A DNA stretch of 64,000 bases, from the NCBI RefSeq assembly GCF_007431345.1, contig NZ_CP041730.1, positions 682,001-746,000 on the forward strand, read 5' to 3'. Both the position numbers and the translations under genes were made by a program. Shown in pieces: positions 25,643 to 34,713 of this stretch (the stretch's first letter is position 1; every line of letters starts with the position of its first letter). Source of the stretch: Chitinimonas arctica (lineage in GTDB: Bacteria > Pseudomonadota > Gammaproteobacteria > Burkholderiales > Chitinimonadaceae). The notes beneath the pieces are model-generated. The model ran no database searches. It was not told where the DNA came from and worked only from the letters and a program-made list of their open reading frames with translations.

Positions 25643-27856
25643 TCACTTGCCGTGTACCTGGAACAGGTCGCTGCCTGCCGCATCGATGGCTCGGGTCTGC
25701 GGATTGTTGTCCAGCCGCTGCCAGCCTGGGCAGTAGTTGCCCGAGCAAGGCACGTTGGTATAGCGCCAGATCCAGCCGTCATTGTGCAGTTGATACAGGC
25801 CGCCAATAGCCGAAACGATAGCGGTGGTCTTCGGGTTGTTGTCCAGACGCTGCCAGCCCGGGCAGGAGTTGCCGGTGCAAGGCGTGCCGGTATAGCGCCA
25901 GATCCAGCCGTCGTTATGCAGTTGAAAGAGTGACCAGCCGGCTGCGGTGATGGCGGTGGTCTTCGGGTTGTTGTCCAGCCGCTGCCAGCCCGGGCAGGTG
26001 CCGCCCGAACAAGGTGCACCCGTGTGGTGCCAGATCCAACCATCGTTGTGCAGCTGGAACAGGCCTCCACTTGAAGCGACGATGGATTTGGTCTTGGCAT
26101 TATTGTCCAGCAACTGCCAGCCGGGGCAGGATCCGCCGCTGCAAGGCGTACCGGTGTAGCGCCAGATCAAACCGTTGTTGTGCAGTTGGTAGAGCCTGCC
26201 GCCGGCTGCCGTGATGGAGCTGGTACGCGAATTGTTGTCCAGCATTTGCCAGCCTGGGCAACTACCGCCCGAGCACGGTACACCGGTATAGCGCCAGATG
26301 CGGCCATCGGTATGCAGTTGGTACAGATTGCTGCCTTCCGCCGCGATTGCGATGGTCTTGGTGTTGATGTCCAACAGTTGCCAGCCTGGGCAGGATATGC
26401 CGCTGCAAGGCGTGCCGGTATAGCGCCAGATACGGCCATCGTTATGCAACTGGTAGAGTACGCCCCCGCCGCCTGCCGCCACACTGACGGTACGGGTGTT
26501 GTTGTCCAGCTTTTGCCAGCCTGGGCAGGAATCACCGCTGCAAGGTGTGCCGGTGTAGCGCCAGATGGCGCCGCTGGGATTGCGGAAGGTGGAAACCTGC
26601 GGGCCGGTGGTGCCCAGGACGCGGGCATTATTCGCCTGATCCGCATTGCCCATCGCCACGCCGCCATACTTCACGTCGGGATTGGACCAGTACGGCAGAC
26701 GCGGGCAGCTGGGTGAGCAGTCATAGGCCATGACCGTGCGCCAGGAAGGCCCCTGGAAACCGTGGCCATAGGAGAACGGCGTGGTACTGGAGTCGGCGGC
26801 GATATTGTGCCGGGCGCCTTGCAAGTGGCCGATCTCGTGACCGAAGGAGTAGTAGCCGGTCGCGCAGCTGTAATGCACCGCGGCAAAGGCACTGGTGGGG
26901 GTGGCCCAGATCGCGTCGGCCATGCCGCAATAATCGGTCTGGTTGACGATCAGCACCACCACATCGGCGCCGTAGATGTTGCGCAGGGTATGGAGGTTAT
27001 CCATATTGCCGTCAGCGGTCCCCGCCAGCTGCGAGACGATGGTGTCGTAGCTCTTGCCGGCTTCCGTGTAAGCCACCTTGACCCGATGGACCAATTGCAG
27101 CCGGGTTTTCACCTTGCTGTTCTGGTAGCTGGCATTGGTTTCGTCCACGGCCAGCTGGATCATGGCCAAGGTATTGGCGGCGCCGCCCTTGGCGGTTTCC
27201 ACCGAGCCGGTGTAAGCCACCAGTACCTTGGTGACCGGACCGATCGAAGCGAGCGTGCTGTCGAGCGTGGCGCTATCGGCCACGGCCAGATCGCCACCGG
27301 TGGCATCAGCCCGGCTTAGCGGCTGGTTTGCCGGCCTGGCTTGAAGCTCCTTCTGCTTGAAGCTGGGCGGCTCATCGGGGGGGAACTGCGACTCGTCCAC
27401 CTCGACCAGGGCATGCACGCCTGCACCCATGGACTCGATGCGGAACAGCTGGCTACCACGGCGAATGGTTCCTTCCACTGCGTCGCCATGTACCGACAGC
27501 ATGGCGTCGCCAGGCTGATCGGCCAATTGGCCGCGCCAGGAGAAGTCATTCTCGCCGCGCTGCGTCAGGCTGGTCCGGGTGGCGCTGCTGGGTTGGCCAC
27601 GCAAGTCCAGATCAAGCCGCTGGTCTTGCTTGAGCGCGTCCAGGTTGATACGGATAGCGGTGAACTGCTTTGTGGTCTTGCGTGCCTTGATTTGCTCGGC
27701 CAGGCGCTGTTGTTCCGGGTGCATTTCGGCATTCACCGACTGCGGCAGGGGTATGAACAATTGCGCGGCAAATGCCGATATGGGTAATACCAGGGTCAGC
27801 ATCAGCAATTGCAGACACCTGCCCAGCCATTGCCGGGGGTTTAATTGCGAGAACAT
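25643..27856 (-). CDS. Secreted reprolysin-like metalloprotease with seven-repeat propeller domain
   Basis: This 737-aa protein has a signal peptide (start at 27856, after AAGGAGG; a 54-base longer frame is rejected). A propeptide-like region (about 30-190) is followed by a metzincin catalytic domain with the zinc motif HEIGHLQGARHN (His340, His344, His350) and a Met-turn candidate in VMAYDC. From about residue 435 to the end are seven tandem repeats of about 43 aa with consensus IWRYTGTPCSGxSCPGWQ, LDNN and LYQLHNDG. Each has two Cys, probably disulphide-bonded. Seven copies fit a seven-bladed beta-propeller, likely for carbohydrate or surface binding. Confidence 0.88.
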   Translation of the reverse strand: MFSQLNPRQWLGRCLQLLMLTLVLPISAFAAQLFIPLPQSVNAEMHPEQQRLAEQIKARKTTKQFTAIRINLDALKQDQRLDLDLRGQPSSATRTSLTQRGENDFSWRGQLADQPGDAMLSVHGDAVEGTIRRGSQLFRIESMGAGVHALVEVDESQFPPDEPPSFKQKELQARPANQPLSRADATGGDLAVADSATLDSTLASIGPVTKVLVAYTGSVETAKGGAANTLAMIQLAVDETNASYQNSKVKTRLQLVHRVKVAYTEAGKSYDTIVSQLAGTADGNMDNLHTLRNIYGADVVVLIVNQTDYCGMADAIWATPTSAFAAVHYSCATGYYSFGHEIGHLQGARHNIAADSSTTPFSYGHGFQGPSWRTVMAYDCSPSCPRLPYWSNPDVKYGGVAMGNADQANNARVLGTTGPQVSTFRNPSGAIWRYTGTPCSGDSCPGWQKLDNNTRTVSVAAGGGGVLYQLHNDGRIWRYTGTPCSGISCPGWQLLDINTKTIAIAAEGSNLYQLHTDGRIWRYTGVPCSGGSCPGWQMLDNNSRTSSITAAGGRLYQLHNNGLIWRYTGTPCSGGSCPGWQLLDNNAKTKSIVASSGGLFQLHNDGWIWHHTGAPCSGGTCPGWQRLDNNPKTTAITAAGWSLFQLHNDGWIWRYTGTPCTGNSCPGWQRLDNNPKTTAIVSAIGGLYQLHNDGWIWRYTNVPCSGNYCPGWQRLDNNPQTRAIDAAGSDLFQVHGK

Positions 27857-28319
27857 AAAAATCCTCCTTGAATAATACCTGACAGCAGGCAAAACGATAG
27901 CGCCGGTCATTTATCGATTAAATGAACGTCCTGACGAATTGACCATCGTTTTATTTGAAAGCCGGGTTCAAGCGAACTCAGGCTTATCGAGCGCCGGTTT
28001 GGAAAGAAAGCTACCTTCGCGATCGATGAACGGCTTTTTAGAGTAATCGACCTAGGCTTGCATCCCTCATCTGGAGGAAAAGTTCCGGCTATCCTTACGA
28101 ACGGTATTTTTGCCCAATGGAGGCAATCGCGAGAGGCGTGGCTGTGTATTACGCATGGATGCCGGCAAACCCTGATTCAATAAGCGACGGCGGTTTTTCC
28201 GCAGCATGCCTGCAAGTAGAAATTGAGAGAAAAAGCGGGCAGCCGAGCGGTGCGCCGTCTGTCGAATCTCCCCCTCGGCGTGAACGTGAATAGTTCGCCC
28301 GCGCACCTAAATCCCCCCC
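27857..28319. other. Intergenic region, no gene seen
   Basis: About 460 bases, AT-richer next to the protease start and with only short shadow frames. The promoter of the protease gene should lie in the right-hand part adjoining 27857 on the minus strand. No confident promoter, RNA or repeat was recognised. Confidence 0.5.
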
Positions 28320-28712
28320 TTATCGAGGGGCGGGACGAGCGTAACTTTCGATCAGCATTTCCCACTGATGCCCGTCGGGCTCGTTCCAGTAAATCATCTT
28401 GCCGCCGAAATCCGTATTGACCCGATGGTCCACCGGCCCCCGCACGCTGCTGCGATAGGTGATGCCGGCCGCCTGGATGCGGGCAAGGATGGCGTCGAAT
28501 TCGTTCGGTTCGACGCGGAAGCAGAAGTGGTAAATGGGAAAGGGCTCATCGGTTTCGATGAAATCCAGGGTGAGCCCGTCATTGACATACACCGCCGAAA
28601 ACGGTCCCAGGGCGGTTTCCGCCCATGGCACGCCAAGCAATTCCGCGAGGCGCCTGGCCGACGCAACTTTCGTGTGCGAGGGGACAATGGCGTGATCGAG
28701 GTAAATGGTCAT
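28320..28712 (-). CDS. VOC/glyoxalase-superfamily protein
   Basis: This 130-aa single-domain protein of the vicinal-oxygen-chelate fold starts MTIYLDHAIVPS, with metal-ligand-type residues His7, a Glu in LDFIETDEP, His in IYHFCFRV, and Glu in HQWEMLIESY. Many relatives are of unknown function or act in glyoxal detoxification or antibiotic resistance; the substrate cannot be told. It follows the GST gene by 24 bp on the same strand, so the two may be one detoxification transcript. Confidence 0.85.
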   Translation of the reverse strand: MTIYLDHAIVPSHTKVASARRLAELLGVPWAETALGPFSAVYVNDGLTLDFIETDEPFPIYHFCFRVEPNEFDAILARIQAAGITYRSSVRGPVDHRVNTDFGGKMIYWNEPDGHQWEMLIESYARPAPR

Positions 28713-28736
28713 GACCGGCCTCCTGGATTGTGCTGC

Positions 28737-29441
28737 TTAGGCCCTTTTCGGGATGGTCAAGCCACGGACCACCGCCGGACGTGCCAAAAAGGCGTCAAGC
28801 GCGCGTTGCACATGGGGAAAATCGGTAATACCCACCAACTCGCCCGCCTCGTAGAAACCAATCAGGTTACGCACCCAGGGGAAGATGGCGATATCGGCGA
28901 TGCCGTATTCCGCACCCATGAGCCATTCCCTATCGGCCAAACGCCCATCGAGCACGGCCAACAGCCGCTTGGACTCGGCGACATAACGGTCGCGCGGACG
29001 CTTGTCCTCGTATTCCCGGCCGGCGAATTTATGGAAGAAGCCCAATTGGCCGAACATCGGCCCGATCCCACCCATCTGGAACATCAACCATTGCAGGGTC
29101 TCGTAACGGCCGGCGCCGTCGGCCGGCATAAAGCGGCCGGTCTTTTCGGCCAGATACACCAGGATGGCGCCGGACTCGAACAAGGCCAGCGGTTTGCCGC
29201 CGGGCCCGGCGGGATCGAGAATCGCCGGAATCTTGTTGTTGGGGTTGAGCGAAAGAAAGGCCGGCGACAGCTGGTCATTGCTGTCGAAGCTGACCAGGTG
29301 CGGCTCATAGGGCAGCCCGGTTTCTTCCAGCATGATGGAGACCTTGACGCCATTGGGCGTGGGCAAGGAATAAAGCTGCAAGCGGTCGGGATGTTGCGCA
29401 GGCCATTTCTCGGTGATGGGGAAAGCGGACAGATCGGTCAT
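28737..29441 (-). CDS. yghU: Glutathione S-transferase, Nu class (YghU-like)
   Basis: This 234-aa protein has a thioredoxin-like N-terminal domain with the Nu-class signature LYSLPTPNGVKVSIMLEE and NPNNKIPAILDP, then an all-helical C-terminal domain (GIADIAIFPWVRN). YghU-type enzymes bind two glutathiones and show disulphide reductase activity. The start was set at 29441, after GGAG; a 39-base longer frame begins before that site. It probably forms a transcript with the VOC gene. Confidence 0.88.
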   Translation of the reverse strand: MTDLSAFPITEKWPAQHPDRLQLYSLPTPNGVKVSIMLEETGLPYEPHLVSFDSNDQLSPAFLSLNPNNKIPAILDPAGPGGKPLALFESGAILVYLAEKTGRFMPADGAGRYETLQWLMFQMGGIGPMFGQLGFFHKFAGREYEDKRPRDRYVAESKRLLAVLDGRLADREWLMGAEYGIADIAIFPWVRNLIGFYEAGELVGITDFPHVQRALDAFLARPAVVRGLTIPKRA

Positions 29442-29574
29442 GCGGGCTCCATTTGGCAAGCGTGGCTGGCGAACGGCCACGTGCCTCTTAGGTGGAGTAC
29501 AACCTTGTGTATTCCTAGCCCGCCTGGCTTTTATAAAATCAGCTCAAGGCACGAGGGTTCCTCCCGCCGAGCGT

Positions 29575-30420
29575 TCAAGACGCCGGCACCGGCTGGCGCG
29601 CGGGAGCCGGCACGGCAGCCTCAGCCGCGGTATCGGAATAGCGATTGATATACTTGAGCGTGAGCCGCTCGGATTCGCTCTGGCGTATTTCCGCCAGCGC
29701 CTTCCAGATTTTCCAGCTCAGCTCCGGATATTTGGCCATGAAAGGATGGCTGATCTGCAGATAATAGTCTTTGGTCACCAGCGGCGGCTGCACCTTGGTG
29801 ATGGTTTGAAATTCAGGATATTTCTTCAGGGTATAGTCGCCCACCTCGGTCAGCTGGGCAAAGCCGTCAATGCGGCCGGCCAGTAGCATGCGCAAGGCGC
29901 TTTCCGATTTATCGACCACGCTGACCGCCACCCCCATCTTTTTCAAGTCCTCGACAATGGCGTAACCGCGCATGGCGGCGATTTCCAATTGCAGCCCGCT
30001 GAAGCTGCGGCCGTTCCATTCCACCGCCGAATCCTTGCGCTTGTACAAACTGTAGGATTTGGTATCGATCCGGTAAGTCCGGTCGTCCTTGCCGTCCTTC
30101 ATCGGGTAGGCGCCGTTCTTCAGGCGCTCCAGCTTGAAGCTGCTGGCGAATATGCCATCCGCGGCCCCCGACTCGAGTTCCGCCAGACAACGCAGCCAGG
30201 GTTTGCGGGAGAATACGATGCGTAGGTCGGGCACCTTTTTTTCGATCAGCTTGACCATCTCCACCGAAATTCCCGGGTCATCCGGTATCAGTTCGGAAGC
30301 ACCGGTGTGATCCGGCGTGTCCTTGTCTTCATAGGCAACCCGAAACTCGACTGCCTCGGCTCGTAGCAGCAACACGGAACCCAGCAGGAAGGGAATGAGC
30401 ATTCTGGCGCGAGCAAACAT
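29575..30420 (-). CDS. Periplasmic solute-binding-like protein (family 3), orphan
   Basis: This 281-aa protein has a signal peptide (MLIPFLLGSVLLLRAEAVEF region) and starts at 30420, after GGAGG; the 71-codon extension upstream is rejected. It has the SBP family 3 shape (ISVEMVKLIEKKVPDL..., ESGAADGIFASSF, ALRMLLAGRIDGFAQ), followed by a C-terminal Ala/Pro-rich tail. No transporter genes adjoin it. The family also includes sensory or accessory periplasmic proteins. It is divergent from the phosphodiesterase gene, sharing a 244-bp region. Confidence 0.8.
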   Translation of the reverse strand: MFARARMLIPFLLGSVLLLRAEAVEFRVAYEDKDTPDHTGASELIPDDPGISVEMVKLIEKKVPDLRIVFSRKPWLRCLAELESGAADGIFASSFKLERLKNGAYPMKDGKDDRTYRIDTKSYSLYKRKDSAVEWNGRSFSGLQLEIAAMRGYAIVEDLKKMGVAVSVVDKSESALRMLLAGRIDGFAQLTEVGDYTLKKYPEFQTITKVQPPLVTKDYYLQISHPFMAKYPELSWKIWKALAEIRQSESERLTLKYINRYSDTAAEAAVPAPARQPVPAS

Positions 30421-30664
30421 GGCAAGCCTCCAAAGTAGGCCTGGGGTTGTAAACCCAGTATAGCGTTCCCGGCATAAAAGAAAGCGGCGTGGTAAACCGC
30501 CCTTTGGACTGCGCCATTTCCACACAAAATCAGTGACATAGCCACTGCCACACGTTTGCCATATTGCCCAGCTAGCCTGGCCGCGGCCGATCCGAACCGG
30601 ACCGGTCGGCAGGGACGCGCGTCCTTGCTCCAATCGGCATCACCAAGCTGGGGGGAATGCAACA

Positions 30665-32443
30665 ATGCAAGGAATAGGGAAGTCAATCACCCGGAGTCTG
30701 CTGTTGGCGGCTCTACTGGGGACAAGCGCCACCAGCCAGGCCGCGCCCAAGGCGGTACTGATCGGCATCGACGGCACACAATACGAAAAACTGCTGGCAC
30801 TCGATCTGCCCAATATGCGCCGGCTCTATCAGACCATGGCTTATACCGGCGGGGTGCAGGGCAGCGCCAGCGAGCAAACCACGGTAAGCGGACCGGGCTG
30901 GACCACCATGCTGACCGGCGTCTGGGCCAATAAGCATGGCGTGACCTCCAATGATTCCGGCTTGGCCAATGCCCAGTTTCCCAGCGTGTTCAAGCGCATT
31001 CGCCAGGCCAAGCCGAGCGCTTATATCGCCAGCATTACCAATTGGGCCAGCATCAACCAACGCTTCCTGACACAGGATGTCGTCGGCAACGATTTCAATG
31101 CCAGCGGCCTCAGCGACCAAGCGGTGGTGGACAAAACGGTCGAGCAGATCCGCACTACCCCTGCCGACTTTATTTTCGTGGCGCTGGACGATCCGGACCA
31201 TGCCGGCCATGCCAGTGGTTTTGGCGCGGCTTATAACCAGGCCATACGCGACAGCGATGCCCGTCTGGGCCAGATCCTGGCGGCGGTAGAGGCCAAACGA
31301 GCCGCGAGTGGCGACGACTGGCTGGTCCTGGTCACCACCGATCACGGCCGGGAAGCACTGCTGGGCTATAACCATGGCAGCCAGACCCGTTCCGAGAAGA
31401 CCATCTTCATCGCCAGCAACCAGGCGCTGAATGCCGAGTTCAACCAGCCGGTCGGCAATGTTTCCAACCAGGGCTTCGGCGGATTGTATGGCTATGCGGC
31501 CCAGACTTCGATCGCGCCCACCATCCTGCGCCACTTGGGCATCGCCTTGCAGCCGCAATGGTTGCTGGACGGTATCCCGCTCAACGGCACCCTGGCCGTG
31601 CAGAAGCTGCTGCCGGCCAGCGGCAGCCAGGCCACCCTGAACTGGTTCGCCGCCGATGGCGGCATGGTCGAGATCCGCCGCAACGGCATCACGGTCGCCA
31701 CCGTACCGGCCGCCCAGCAGGGTTGGCTGGATGGGGCTGCGATACCAGGCCAGGCCGACTATAGCCTGATCCACAATGGCACTCCGGCCGCGCTGCGGCT
31801 GAATCGCCGCCAAATCCAGGCCACCCTGGATTGGGATGCCACGCGCAGCTATTTCTTTCTCGATGACGGCAGCTACGTGCGTTACAACCAGGTACTGGAC
31901 CGGGCCGACAGCGGCTATCCCGCTGCCACCAGCGACAGCAGCTGGCCAGGATTGGGCAGCTATGCCGGCAAGCTGCGGGCCGGCTTCAGCAAGGATGCCG
32001 GCGTGGCTTACTTTTTTCTCGATGACGGCCGCTATATCCGCTACAACAAGATCGCCGACCGGGTCGAGAGCGGCTATCCCAAGCCGGTCAACGATAGCAC
32101 CTGGCCGGGACTGGCGGCCTATGCCGGCCAAATCCGCGCCACGCTACGCTGGAGCGGCGGTACGGTGTACTTCTTCCTGCGCGACGGCCGCTACCTGCGC
32201 TACAACCTGATCCTGGACAAGGTCGATGCCGGCTATCCCAAACCGGTGACCGATGCCAACTGGCCAGGCTTGGGCGCTTATGCCGGGCAGATTGAATCGG
32301 CCCTGAAGTGGGACGATACCCGTGCCTATTTCTTCCTTGGCGGCAAACGCTATATCCGCTACAACATCGCGCTTGACCGGGCCGAGAGCGGTTATCCCCG
32401 TGCGGTGGACCAGGCCAGCTGGCCGGGACTGCTGGTGCAGTGA
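30665..32443 (+). CDS. Secreted alkaline-phosphatase-superfamily phosphodiesterase with hemopexin-like repeats
   Basis: This 592-aa protein has a signal peptide (cleavage near TSQAAP). The catalytic domain is of the type I phosphodiesterase/nucleotide pyrophosphatase class: metal Asp in IGIDGT, nucleophile region TVSGPGWTTMLTG, DDPDHAGHASG and TTDHG. From about residue 390 to the end are four hemopexin-like repeats (YFFLDDGRYIRYN, D-R-x-x-SGYP, WPGL), enough for one four-bladed propeller. Substrate unknown: nucleotides, phosphodiesters or head groups of phospho- or phosphonolipids. It lies 119 bp upstream of the AEP importer, same strand, so it may belong functionally to AEP scavenging (inference). 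Confidence 0.85.
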   Translation: MQGIGKSITRSLLLAALLGTSATSQAAPKAVLIGIDGTQYEKLLALDLPNMRRLYQTMAYTGGVQGSASEQTTVSGPGWTTMLTGVWANKHGVTSNDSGLANAQFPSVFKRIRQAKPSAYIASITNWASINQRFLTQDVVGNDFNASGLSDQAVVDKTVEQIRTTPADFIFVALDDPDHAGHASGFGAAYNQAIRDSDARLGQILAAVEAKRAASGDDWLVLVTTDHGREALLGYNHGSQTRSEKTIFIASNQALNAEFNQPVGNVSNQGFGGLYGYAAQTSIAPTILRHLGIALQPQWLLDGIPLNGTLAVQKLLPASGSQATLNWFAADGGMVEIRRNGITVATVPAAQQGWLDGAAIPGQADYSLIHNGTPAALRLNRRQIQATLDWDATRSYFFLDDGSYVRYNQVLDRADSGYPAATSDSSWPGLGSYAGKLRAGFSKDAGVAYFFLDDGRYIRYNKIADRVESGYPKPVNDSTWPGLAAYAGQIRATLRWSGGTVYFFLRDGRYLRYNLILDKVDAGYPKPVTDANWPGLGAYAGQIESALKWDDTRAYFFLGGKRYIRYNIALDRAESGYPRAVDQASWPGLLVQ

Positions 32444-32465
32444 TACCCGGCCAGACGCTTAATCT

Positions 32466-32494
32466 CGCGGTCATCTAGACATCACGACCTCGTA
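32466..32494 (+). promoter_or_regulatory. Possible GntR-type operator upstream of the AEP operon
   Basis: A short dyad around TCTAGA (32474-32479) in the sequence before the AEP-binding protein gene resembles the small inverted repeats bound by HutC-subfamily GntR regulators. The operon encodes such a regulator as its last gene. Weak match. Confidence 0.2.
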
Positions 32495-32562
32495 ATGCGG
32501 GCTCCTTAAAGTGGTTTGCGCCGGCCGAAACGGCTGGCCCATTCCACCCACCAGGAGTCGTC

Positions 32563-33585
32563 ATGCAGGTTCGCCATGTCTTGAAGCCGCTCGCCGTGTT
32601 CGCCGCCCTGCTGGCGGGCGCTGCCCACGCCAATACCACGCTGACGGTCTACACCGCGCTGGAAGCCGACCAGCTGAAGGCTTACCAGACCCAGTTCGAA
32701 ACGGAATACCCCGATATACGGATCAAGTGGGTGCGGGACTCCACCGGCATCATCACCGCCAAGCTGCTGGCGGAGAAGGCGGCACCGCAGGCCGACGTGG
32801 TGATGGGCGTGGCGGCCAGCTCGCTGCTGTTATTGTCGCAGCAGGGCATGCTGCAATCGTACGCACCCAAGGGATTGGAAAAACTCAGCAAGCAGTATGT
32901 GGACAATGCCAAGGAGCCGACCTGGGTCGGCATGGACGTCTGGGGCGCCACCCTCTGCTTCAACACGGTCGAAGCCGCCAAGCAAGGGATCAAGAAACCG
33001 GAATCGTGGCGCGATCTGCTCAAGCCCGAATACAAGGGCAAGATCGTGATGCCCAACCCGGCTTCCAGCGGTACGGGTTATTTCGACGTGACCGCCTGGC
33101 TGACGCTATTTGGCGAAAAAGAAGGCTGGTCCTATATGGACAAGCTGCACGACAACATCGCCCAGTACACCCATTCCGGTTCCAAACCCTGCAAGCAGGC
33201 GGCGGCCGGCGAGTTCCCCATCGGCATTTCGTTCGAATACCGCGCCGCCAAGCTGAAGGAAGGCGGCGCACCGCTGGAGTTGGTGTTTCCCAAGGAAGGC
33301 CTGGGCTGGGATGTCGAAGCCACCGCCATCATGAAAGGCGCCAAGAACCTCGATGCGGCCCGCAAGCTAGCCGACTGGTCCGCCTCCCGCTCGGCCAATA
33401 TCCTGTACGAAAAGAATTTCGCCATTGTCGCCTATCCCGGCGTAGCCACGCCAAACAGCCATATCCCAGCCAATTACGAGCAACTGCTGGTCAAGCAGGA
33501 CCTGGCCTGGTCGGCCAGCAACCGTGACCGCATCCTGGCCGAATGGACCCGTCGTTACGACGGCAAGTCCGAGCCGCGGAAGTAA
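32563..33585 (+). CDS. phnS: 2-aminoethylphosphonate ABC transporter, periplasmic binding protein
   Basis: This 340-aa protein has a signal peptide (cleavage near AHAN, residue 23) and the iron/AEP-type family 1 binding-protein fold: LTVYTALEADQLKAY at the start of the mature protein, WVRDSTGIITAKLLAEK, and MPNPASSGTGYF. This matches the PhnS2/AepX group of AEP binders. It is the first gene of a tightly packed operon and lies 15 bp upstream of its ATPase. CAGGAG precedes the ATG. Confidence 0.92.
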   Translation: MQVRHVLKPLAVFAALLAGAAHANTTLTVYTALEADQLKAYQTQFETEYPDIRIKWVRDSTGIITAKLLAEKAAPQADVVMGVAASSLLLLSQQGMLQSYAPKGLEKLSKQYVDNAKEPTWVGMDVWGATLCFNTVEAAKQGIKKPESWRDLLKPEYKGKIVMPNPASSGTGYFDVTAWLTLFGEKEGWSYMDKLHDNIAQYTHSGSKPCKQAAAGEFPIGISFEYRAAKLKEGGAPLELVFPKEGLGWDVEATAIMKGAKNLDAARKLADWSASRSANILYEKNFAIVAYPGVATPNSHIPANYEQLLVKQDLAWSASNRDRILAEWTRRYDGKSEPRK

Positions 33586-33600
33586 GGTGGCGAGCCGCCC

Positions 33601-34713
33601 ATGAATCGCCAGGACCTCCCCCTTCCGGCCGGGACGAGCGGCCAAGCGGCCGGCTGGCTCCATTGCACCGGTATTCACAAACGCTTCGGTGGCTTTCGGG
33701 CGCTGGACGGCATAGACCTGCCCATACGAAAGGGGGAGTTTCTCTGTTTGCTGGGTCCTTCCGGCTGCGGCAAGACCACCCTGCTGCGCATCCTGGCGGG
33801 CCTGGAACAACAGGATGGCGGTACCGTGCATATGGGCGGGCGCGACATCGGCCGCCTGCCGCCAGCCGCGCGCGACTATGGCATCGTGTTCCAGTCTTAC
33901 GCCTTGTTCCCCAATCTGAATGTATCCGCCAATATCTCTTATGGCCTACGTACCAGTAGGCAGGCCAAAGCCAGGCGCGTGGCCGAATTACTGGATCTGG
34001 TGGGGCTGGCAGGATCGGCGCAAAAATATCCCGCCCAGCTTTCCGGTGGACAACAGCAACGGGTAGCCTTGGCGCGCGCCCTGGCCACCTCGCCCAGTCT
34101 GTTGCTGCTGGATGAACCGCTGTCCGCCCTTGATGCCCAGGTGAGAGAGCATCTGCGGGGCGAGCTGCGCACCTTGCAGCAACAGCTAGGCGTAACCACC
34201 ATCATGGTCACCCATGACCAGGAAGAAGCGCTGGCGCTGGCGGATACCGTCGCCGTGATGCGGCATGGGCGCATCGAACAGCTGGGCAGCCCGGAGCGCA
34301 TCTACCGCGAACCCGCCAGCCGCTTCGTCGCGGACTTCGTCGGCCGTGCCAACTGGCTGCCGCTTAGCCGCGACGCCAGCGGCGCTTTCTGCCTGGCCGG
34401 CATTCGGCTGGCGCCTGGACTGCTTGCAACAGACACCACGGCGACCACCGCTACCTTGTTCTGCCGACCCGAGGATGTCCGGATCGAGCGGTATTGGCGC
34501 CCCGGCGCCAATACCATGATGGCGGTGGTCGAGCGGGTCGATTTCCTGGGTGGCTTGCGGCGCGCCAGCCTATCGCTGTGCGCCGCGCGCAATATCACCC
34601 TGCTGGCCGATGTTGGCCCCAACGACGCCGGTTTGGCCGGCCTGGTTCCCGGTCAGCACGTCCCCCTTACCCTACCGCCGGAGCGCTTGCGGGTTTTTGT
34701 GGGACCGGCATGA
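33601..34713 (+). CDS. phnT: 2-aminoethylphosphonate ABC transporter, ATP-binding protein
   Basis: This 370-aa ABC ATPase has Walker A GPSGCGKTT, signature LSGGQQQRVALARAL, Walker B LLLLDEPLSALD, a His-switch MVTHD and a C-terminal TOBE-like regulatory region (from about residue 240). It energises AEP uptake. The stop overlaps the permease ATG (ATGATG at 34710), a coupled arrangement. Confidence 0.93.
   Translation: MNRQDLPLPAGTSGQAAGWLHCTGIHKRFGGFRALDGIDLPIRKGEFLCLLGPSGCGKTTLLRILAGLEQQDGGTVHMGGRDIGRLPPAARDYGIVFQSYALFPNLNVSANISYGLRTSRQAKARRVAELLDLVGLAGSAQKYPAQLSGGQQQRVALARALATSPSLLLLDEPLSALDAQVREHLRGELRTLQQQLGVTTIMVTHDQEEALALADTVAVMRHGRIEQLGSPERIYREPASRFVADFVGRANWLPLSRDASGAFCLAGIRLAPGLLATDTTATTATLFCRPEDVRIERYWRPGANTMMAVVERVDFLGGLRRASLSLCAARNITLLADVGPNDAGLAGLVPGQHVPLTLPPERLRVFVGPA

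Noticed and set aside
25267..26100. Repeat-rich open frame in another phase of the propeller region
   Set aside because: Frame-shifted reading of the seven tandem propeller repeats.
32519..32538. Terminator before the AEP operon
   Set aside because: A short imperfect GC hairpin without a T tract, just upstream of a ribosome binding site.
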